Positions 21,924-26,860 of a DNA stretch of 26,860 bases are shown piece by piece; position 1 is the first letter of the stretch; each line of letters opens with the position of its first letter. Made by a program: the position numbers and the translations under genes. Origin of the DNA: DAOUFU01 sp034429275 (GTDB lineage: Bacteria; Chloroflexota; Anaerolineae; Aggregatilineales; Aggregatilineaceae); the NCBI GenBank assembly GCA_034429275.1, contig DAOUFU010000094.1, positions 1 through 26,860 of the forward strand, read 5' to 3'. Under the pieces are notes generated by a model that did not search any database, was not told the DNA's origin, and saw only the letters and a list, made by a program, of their open reading frames with translations.

Positions 21924-21929
21924 ATTATA
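21924..21929 (-). promoter_or_regulatory. Extended -10 promoter of the ABC-F gene
   Basis: On the minus strand TGGTATAAT supplies a perfect TATAAT with the TGn extension. A weak -35 (TTCTGC) lies 17 bp upstream. Transcription would start near 21917, leaving a leader of about 48 nt. Confidence 0.7.
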
Positions 21930-21987
21930 CCAGACAAAACTCGCGGGCAGAATGCGCTTCCTGAGTGTTCGCTCTGTGCTTAGCCCG

Positions 21988-22016
21988 TTGATACCACCGG
22001 GCGAGCAAGCTATAAT
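21988..22016 (+). promoter_or_regulatory. Promoter giving a probably leaderless mRNA
   Basis: TTGATA (21988-21993), a 17-bp spacer and TATAAT (22011-22016) form a near-consensus promoter. The ATG of the next gene begins at 22024, only 8 bases past the -10 box, so transcription should begin at or within a base or two of the start codon. Confidence 0.85.
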
Positions 22017-22023
22017 GGGCGCT

Positions 22024-22443
22024 ATGAGTGACTCGAATCGTACCTCGCACCCACTGACACCGCCCGATCACACCGGCGTGCTGACCGCAGCCGCCTTGAT
22101 GGCTGTAGGCGGCTGGATCGGTCTGTGGCTGTTGGTCACCTCAACACTGCCGACCGCTTTCCCACGCTGGCTGTTTTTCGTATGTCTCTATCTGGCAGTG
22201 ACAGGCAGCGCGCTGCCCTTTGTGCGCTACCTGAACATCCGCTTCACCCGCGAAGATGCCGCTCTACCATCCGGCGGTGTCATCCTGCGCCAAAGCATCT
22301 GGATCGGACTGTTTGTAGTAGCGTGTGCCTGGCTCCAAATCCCACGCGTGCTCAACCCGGTGATTGCCTTCTTCCTGGCGCTCAGCCTGGTCCTGATGGA
22401 GATTCTGCTCCACGTGCGCGAGCGTGATGATTCGGAGGGCTGA
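22024..22443 (+). CDS. Four-helix membrane protein, leaderless
   Basis: The 139-residue product has four hydrophobic segments (about 21-43, 50-68, 86-105, 110-130) and polar ends. I recognise no family. The ATG at 22024 is fixed by the promoter directly upstream; no Shine-Dalgarno sequence is possible at this distance. It is the first gene of a plus-strand group followed 60 bp later by an M24 peptidase and then tsaD. Confidence 0.75.
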   Translation: MSDSNRTSHPLTPPDHTGVLTAAALMAVGGWIGLWLLVTSTLPTAFPRWLFFVCLYLAVTGSALPFVRYLNIRFTREDAALPSGGVILRQSIWIGLFVVACAWLQIPRVLNPVIAFFLALSLVLMEILLHVRERDDSEG

Positions 22444-22503
22444 ACACTTCGAGCCTGCGACCTGCGCCGCGCCTACCCCGACTACCCATGAGGACAAATT
22501 GCA

Positions 22504-23733
22504 ATGAAAAGTGACCTGGATCGCCTGATGGCCGAGCGCAACATCGACGCGCTGATCATCTTCCCCAGCGAAAATGAAGACCCCTATCGCGCCTATCTCA
22601 GCAATGGGGCACATTACTCCGGCGCAGTGGTCAAAAAACAAGGTGAGCCACCTGTCTTGATTTCCAACGCGATGGAAATCGACGAGGCGGCCAAGAGCGG
22701 CCTGAAAGTGTTTTCCTACGAGGATTTCCGGCTGTCGGATTTGATGCGCGAGCACAACACCGATGCCGCCGGTGTCTCCGGCCCCTGGTATCGTACCATC
22801 TTTGAGACGCTGGGAATACGCGGCAAAGTGGCTGTGTTTGGCGTCTCGGATGTGAACAGCGCTTTCCGCAACATCTTGAGCATCCAGCACGAGCTTGGCG
22901 ACCAGATCGAGTTCATCACCGAGCCACCTCGCCACACGATCTTTGACGCGGCGTATGAAACCAAAGACGCCGCCGAGATCGCCCGCCTGCGTGCAGTCGC
23001 AGAACGCACCAGCGCCGTCATGCGCAGCACCCGCGAATGGATCGCCACCCACCGCGCCGAAGGTGAGACCGTCGTCCAGGATGACGGATCGCCACTGACC
23101 ATTGGGGATGTCAAGCGGTATGTGCGGATGCGGCTGTTCGAGCAGGGGCTGGAAGACCCCGAAGGCATGATCTTCGCCCAGGGCCGCGATGCCGCCGTGC
23201 CCCATAGCAAAGGCGAGGAATCACAGGCGCTCAAGCTCGGCAGTACCATTGTGTTCGATCTTTTCCCACGCGAGCCGGGCGGCTACTTTCACGACATGAC
23301 ACGCACCTGGTGTATCGGTTACGCGCCGCCCGAAGTTCAGCAGGCCTACAACACCGTCATGGAGGCCTTCGAACGCTCTATCGAAATGTGTAAAGTGGGC
23401 TTGACCACCAAACACGTCCAGGTTATGGTCTGCGAGCTGTTCGAGGCCAGCGGTCATCCAACCGTGCTCAGCACGCCCGGCACCGCTCAAGGGTATGTCC
23501 ACACCCTGGCACACGGCGTAGGATTGAACATCCACGAAGCGCCCTTTTTCCCCACCTTTTTGGAGACATACAAGCTCCAGACAGGCAATGTGTTCACCAT
23601 CGAGCCGGGGCTGTATTACCCGGACCGGGGATACGGAGTCCGTATCGAGGATACCGTGCATCTCAATGAGCGCGGCGAGATGGAGAGCCTGACCGACTGC
23701 CCGTACGATCTGGTGATCGAGTTAAAAGGCTGA
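22504..23733 (+). CDS. M24 family metallopeptidase (Xaa-Pro aminopeptidase-like)
   Basis: The 409-residue protein has an N-terminal creatinase-type domain (about 1-165) and a C-terminal pita-bread domain. Metal ligands are visible in order: Asp in IVFDLFP, Asp in YFHDMTRTW, His in LAHGVGLNIHEAP, Glu in VFTIEPGLYYP and Glu in GVRIEDTV. GAGGAC lies about 9 bases before the ATG. It probably removes N-terminal residues preceding proline or cuts a related substrate. It ends 11 bp before tsaD, so both are likely co-transcribed. Confidence 0.92.
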   Translation: MKSDLDRLMAERNIDALIIFPSENEDPYRAYLSNGAHYSGAVVKKQGEPPVLISNAMEIDEAAKSGLKVFSYEDFRLSDLMREHNTDAAGVSGPWYRTIFETLGIRGKVAVFGVSDVNSAFRNILSIQHELGDQIEFITEPPRHTIFDAAYETKDAAEIARLRAVAERTSAVMRSTREWIATHRAEGETVVQDDGSPLTIGDVKRYVRMRLFEQGLEDPEGMIFAQGRDAAVPHSKGEESQALKLGSTIVFDLFPREPGGYFHDMTRTWCIGYAPPEVQQAYNTVMEAFERSIEMCKVGLTTKHVQVMVCELFEASGHPTVLSTPGTAQGYVHTLAHGVGLNIHEAPFFPTFLETYKLQTGNVFTIEPGLYYPDRGYGVRIEDTVHLNERGEMESLTDCPYDLVIELKG

Positions 23734-23744
23734 GTGAAACCCAC

Positions 23745-24818
23745 ATGACACTGATTCTTGGAATCGAAACCTCGTGCGACGAGACCGGCGTAGCCGTGGT
23801 TGAAGATGGAATCCATCTGCGCTCGAACGTCGTCGCCTCGCAGATCAACCTGCACGCACAGTATGGCGGGGTCTTCCCCGAAGTCGCGTCGCGCGCTCAT
23901 GTCGAAGCCATCGGACCCATTGTGCGCGAAGCGCTCGACCGGGCAGGTACTTCTCTAGACGCTATCGACGCCATTGCCGTCACACGCGGACCAGGGCTGG
24001 CCGGGTCACTGTTGGTGGGCATGAACTACGCCAAAGGGCTGGCCTTGGGCCGCAACCTGCCACTGATCGGCGTCAATCACCTGGAAGGGCATATCTATTC
24101 ACTGTGGCTGACGCACGCCGATGCGCCCATCGAATTCCCGGCCATCTGCCTGATCGTCTCCGGCGGTCACAGCGAGATCGTCCACATCCCGGCGCACGGA
24201 CACTACACCCTGTTGGGCAGCACGATCGACGATGCCGCAGGCGAGGCATTCGACAAGGTGGCCCGCCTGTTGGGGTTGAGCTATCCCGGTGGTCCCGCTA
24301 TCGAACGTGCAGCCCAGTCGGGCAATCCTAAGGCTTACGATTTCCCGCGCGCGCTGCGCGGCGATCAGTACAATTTCAGCTTTTCTGGCCTGAAAACCGC
24401 CGTGATGCGTGCCGTGCAGCCGCCCCACGAGGGCAATCGCCCACCCAAAGGCGAAGGAATGCACCCCGATCTGCGCCGACCGGATGTCAACATCGCCGAT
24501 GTGGCCGCCAGTTTTCAGGCCGCAGTCGTCGATGTGTTGGTCGAGAAAACGCTGGCTGCTGCACGCGAATATCAGGCGGCGCAGGTGTGGATCGCTGGCG
24601 GTGTGAGTGCCAACAAGGCGCTGCGTGCCGCCATGACTGACGCCAGCCCGATTCCGGTGCGCGTCCCCCCGCTGTCGTTGTGTGTGGACAACGGCGCGAT
24701 GATCGCGTCTGCCGGTTATTTCCGTTTTATCCAGGGATATCGCGACGATCTTGATCTCGACGTTCGCCCAATGTGGCCCCTGGTCTCCATCCAGGATGCG
24801 ATGGCTCGGCCTGCGTAG
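23745..24818 (+). CDS. tsaD: tRNA N6-threonylcarbamoyladenosine transferase TsaD
   Basis: The 357-residue protein starts MTLILGIETSCDETGVAVVEDG and has the metal-binding H112 and H116 in NHLEGHIYSL, the SGGHSE loop, GEAFDKVARLLGL, FSFSGLKTAV and a late CVDNGAMIA. These are complete TsaD/Kae1 signatures. It transfers the threonylcarbamoyl group to A37 of ANN-decoding tRNAs together with TsaB and TsaE, which are not in the window. A short extra segment, HEGNRPPKGEGMHPDLRRP, sits after the SGLKTA motif. It shares its ASKHA fold with the carbamoyltransferase at 519-2309. Confidence 0.97.
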   Translation: MTLILGIETSCDETGVAVVEDGIHLRSNVVASQINLHAQYGGVFPEVASRAHVEAIGPIVREALDRAGTSLDAIDAIAVTRGPGLAGSLLVGMNYAKGLALGRNLPLIGVNHLEGHIYSLWLTHADAPIEFPAICLIVSGGHSEIVHIPAHGHYTLLGSTIDDAAGEAFDKVARLLGLSYPGGPAIERAAQSGNPKAYDFPRALRGDQYNFSFSGLKTAVMRAVQPPHEGNRPPKGEGMHPDLRRPDVNIADVAASFQAAVVDVLVEKTLAAAREYQAAQVWIAGGVSANKALRAAMTDASPIPVRVPPLSLCVDNGAMIASAGYFRFIQGYRDDLDLDVRPMWPLVSIQDAMARPA

Positions 24819-24841
24819 CTCGTACCGAGTCAGCAACGGCG

Positions 24842-24863
24842 GCGGAGCTGGCAGCGGCTCCGC
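24842..24863. terminator. Weak hairpin between convergent tsaD and SGNH genes
   Basis: GCGGAGC (24842-24848) and GCTCCGC (24857-24863) form a 7-bp GC-rich stem with an 8-nt loop in the 51-bp gap between two converging genes. No T run follows on either strand, so termination is only suggested by position. Confidence 0.35.
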
Positions 24864-24869
24864 GCCGCG

Positions 24870-26135
24870 CTACTCAGCAGCAGGGCCTGAGGTAAACACT
24901 TCGGGGTGATCGTTCAACCATCCGGCGAGCGCTTCCGCCAGCACGGTATTTCCCCGCGCATTGAGGTGCATGTCGGTGGTGTAATACAGCTGCTCGGCAG
25001 CATGATCGCGGAACACAGGCAGAGGATCGAAACACGTCCATCCCCGTTCCGCGCACAGGTCCAGCATCATCGCATAATTCCGGTCGAGGATCGCCATCTT
25101 CTCTGCGCCGAGCAGCGGCTCGGCCATGTCGCGATAGACCAGTTCTTTGGGGGGCATCAGCAGCACCAGCAGCGTCCCGCCATAACTCGCCACCTGGGCA
25201 TGGGCATCCCGAAGCGCAGCCTGCGTCTGCTGCCAGCCGTACTGATTATGCGCCAGAGACATGTCAAACGCGCCCCACAGATACGACTGCCCGAAGGCCA
25301 GTTTCACATCGCCACGCTCGGCATAATCCGGCGCATGAAACTGCAGGGCTGCGTCATACTCGTCGCCCGCGCCCAGATACAGCTTGAGGATGGCATACAC
25401 CGCCGAATGCGTATCCCACCAGCCAGGGTTTGGCACGGACGGTGACTCCACCGGCGACTCGAGCGCAGTCTCGCCGCGCAAAACGGCCAACCCATAGTCC
25501 TCGTTAGCGTCATTCCCAAACCACTGCCAGATCACCAGCGAGGGCTTCAGCGGCAGGCCAAAATCATGCAGCACCCGCCCATGACTCTGGGACCCCGTGC
25601 TAACGATGCCCAGGTTGATAATGTTCCGCCCGGTCAGTTCCCCTAACCGCTGCACCCAGCAGTCATCGGCATCGGTGAAGCAGAACGTAAACGAATCGCC
25701 CACAGCTACTGCATCGACATATCGGTCCACCTGCGCCTGCTGCGTGCGGAAGGCCGCCCGCGATCCCCACAGAGTCTCGGTCGTGACGGTGAAGCGCACT
25801 TCGGCGTTTCCGTACTGCACGCGGTCGCGCACGGGGCGCGCAATCGTCAGGTAATCGCGGTCAGGCTGCCAGATCGGATCGGGCAGCATTTTGCGGTCCG
25901 AGAAAGGAGTCACTCGTACTTCGTCCAGCACCAGCTGAACACGCGGCGGCAGCGAGAAAAACAGCAGCCGCAGCATCACTTCCAGCAGCAGCCAGGCCAT
26001 CAGCAGCCCGGCAAAGATTCCCACCAGGCGTCCCACCCAGCGCTTCAGGGCCGACTGTGCAGCTTGCGAAGGCCCGTCCGACGAGGTTTCATGGATTCGA
26101 GCCTGCGGCGGTTCAGAAATGTGATGTGATCCCAC
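24870..26135 (-). CDS. Membrane-anchored SGNH/GDSL hydrolase-like protein
   Basis: The 421-residue protein has a cytoplasmic polar start, one membrane helix (about 38-60) and an extracytoplasmic SGNH domain. The block I nucleophile is S148 in AVGDSFTF, block III Asn is N208 in WFGNDANED, and the catalytic acid/base pair is in TTDMHLN (D388, H390). Such anchored SGNH proteins de-esterify or acylate exported polysaccharides; related ones occur with carbamoyltransferase/DUF5989 clusters like the one at the left end of this window. It lies 9 bp after the 2H phosphoesterase gene on the same strand. Confidence 0.85.
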   Translation of the reverse strand: MGSHHISEPPQARIHETSSDGPSQAAQSALKRWVGRLVGIFAGLLMAWLLLEVMLRLLFFSLPPRVQLVLDEVRVTPFSDRKMLPDPIWQPDRDYLTIARPVRDRVQYGNAEVRFTVTTETLWGSRAAFRTQQAQVDRYVDAVAVGDSFTFCFTDADDCWVQRLGELTGRNIINLGIVSTGSQSHGRVLHDFGLPLKPSLVIWQWFGNDANEDYGLAVLRGETALESPVESPSVPNPGWWDTHSAVYAILKLYLGAGDEYDAALQFHAPDYAERGDVKLAFGQSYLWGAFDMSLAHNQYGWQQTQAALRDAHAQVASYGGTLLVLLMPPKELVYRDMAEPLLGAEKMAILDRNYAMMLDLCAERGWTCFDPLPVFRDHAAEQLYYTTDMHLNARGNTVLAEALAGWLNDHPEVFTSGPAAE

Positions 26136-26144
26136 AGCAGCGTG

Positions 26145-26828
26145 TTATCCCTTTGTGGTCTTGGGAGTCAAGGTATATGTCGCGATCACTTCTTCGCGGG
26201 CCTGGTTAGGAATTCGCGACGTCAGTGCCCCGGTTTCCAGATGATAGATGGTAAATTCAAGCGTGGTCACTCGCAGAGTGATCGGTTCAACGGACCGGAA
26301 CGGCGCGAGCGCCTCGCGCACCGGTTGAGCCGCCTGTCGGCCCCAGAAACCCAGCGTCACATGGGGCAGATACGGCCAGGGACGCAGCGGACGCGCTCGC
26401 AGTGGCAGCGCTCGCAGCAGTCGGGCGCGCAGCAGTCGCAAGCAGCAGTTGTCCTGTACTTCGACAAATAACACGTTCGGAAACGCATTGAGCGGTCCCA
26501 ACTGCAGTTCAAACGACGAGAAAGACTGGATCACATCACCCGCCCTGGCCGCCAAAGCTCTCAGCCCCTGGCGCGACCAGGAATGCGGCGTCGGAAGCCC
26601 GAACCGACTCCGCAGACTGCCCACCAGGTGCACCGTGATGTGCAGCCGTTCGCCTTCCAGCGGATCGTAGGCCAGCCAGGGCCTCATGGCAGACTGCCAC
26701 CCGGCCAGCTGTTCGATCACGGTCGCATCCATGATAGGCACAATGAACGCGATCACCGGGCGCAGCAGCCACCGCCGCCACCCATGCCGGCCCTGGGCAA
26801 ATGAATCCACCGTCCAATTCAAACGCAA
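26145..26828 (-). CDS. 2H phosphoesterase / 2'-5' RNA ligase family protein
   Basis: Two HxT motifs identify the fold: H63-I-T65 in RLHITVHLVG and H156-V-T158 in LPHVTLGFWG. The spacing and the N-terminal strand IAFIVPIMDATVIEQL fit the LigT/ThpR family, which usually hydrolyses cyclic 2',3'- or 1',2'-phosphates. The start is uncertain. The frame is open to the right edge of the window, 26828 is a TTG, and family length would favour a start near the GTG at 26756. A repetitive Arg/Leu stretch (about 131-149) separates the motifs. Confidence 0.82.
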   Translation of the reverse strand: MRLNWTVDSFAQGRHGWRRWLLRPVIAFIVPIMDATVIEQLAGWQSAMRPWLAYDPLEGERLHITVHLVGSLRSRFGLPTPHSWSRQGLRALAARAGDVIQSFSSFELQLGPLNAFPNVLFVEVQDNCCLRLLRARLLRALPLRARPLRPWPYLPHVTLGFWGRQAAQPVREALAPFRSVEPITLRVTTLEFTIYHLETGALTSRIPNQAREEVIATYTLTPKTTKG

Positions 26829-26860
26829 AAACCGGGACCAGGTCGTTTCATAGCGCTCTT

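Overview
The window is a bacterial chromosome segment. Gene content and style (DUF2007 protein, Pro-rich linkers after a membrane anchor, carbamoyltransferase/DUF5989 cluster, CoaE fusion, mixed Shine-Dalgarno and leaderless starts) suggest Chloroflexota, perhaps an Anaerolineae-like lineage. This is an inference from gene style, not from a marker gene.

Left flank (1-2735): a minus-strand cluster driven by a near-consensus promoter encodes a small membrane protein, a TobZ/NodU-type carbamoyltransferase, a DUF5989 protein and a membrane protein that runs off the window. Such clusters usually modify exported glycans or secondary metabolites. A divergent promoter drives a tRNA-Arg(ACG) gene.

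Mobile element (2758-8716): the 3' part of the tRNA-Arg gene is duplicated as a perfect 56-bp direct repeat 5.9 kb away, bounding a compact integrated element. All five or six of its genes lie on the minus strand: tyrosine integrase, a ribbon-helix-helix/coiled-coil protein, a 486-bp gap packed with dyad symmetries (candidate origin/operator), a basic protein ending in a sliding-clamp-binding-type peptide, a helicase-less Prim-Pol replication protein, a DUF5681-like protein and a secreted protein of unknown function. Short repeats placed almost symmetrically from both ends look like integrase arm sites. The element rebuilds the tRNA 3' half and supplies a new terminator. It contains no GATC and very few ATC or GAT triplets, in strong contrast to the chromosome. 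It has no recognisable conjugation, capsid or portal gene, so it looks like a small integrative replicon or a satellite relying on a helper.

Right flank (8717-26860): the original tRNA terminator, then ordinary chromosome. It holds a membrane-anchored two-domain protein, a tail-anchored small protein overlapping a GAF-PAS histidine kinase, a convergent CheY-like regulator, an NMT1/THI5-type ABC uptake operon preceded by a DUF2007 gene, a cyclophilin, an M20 dipeptidase, an adenosine-specific kinase family protein, a small membrane protein, CoaE fused to a GNAT-like domain, an ABC-F ATPase, and a divergent plus-strand group (leaderless membrane protein, M24 peptidase, TsaD). It ends with an SGNH hydrolase and a 2H phosphoesterase. 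Nothing resembling a CRISPR array, rRNA or insertion sequence was seen.
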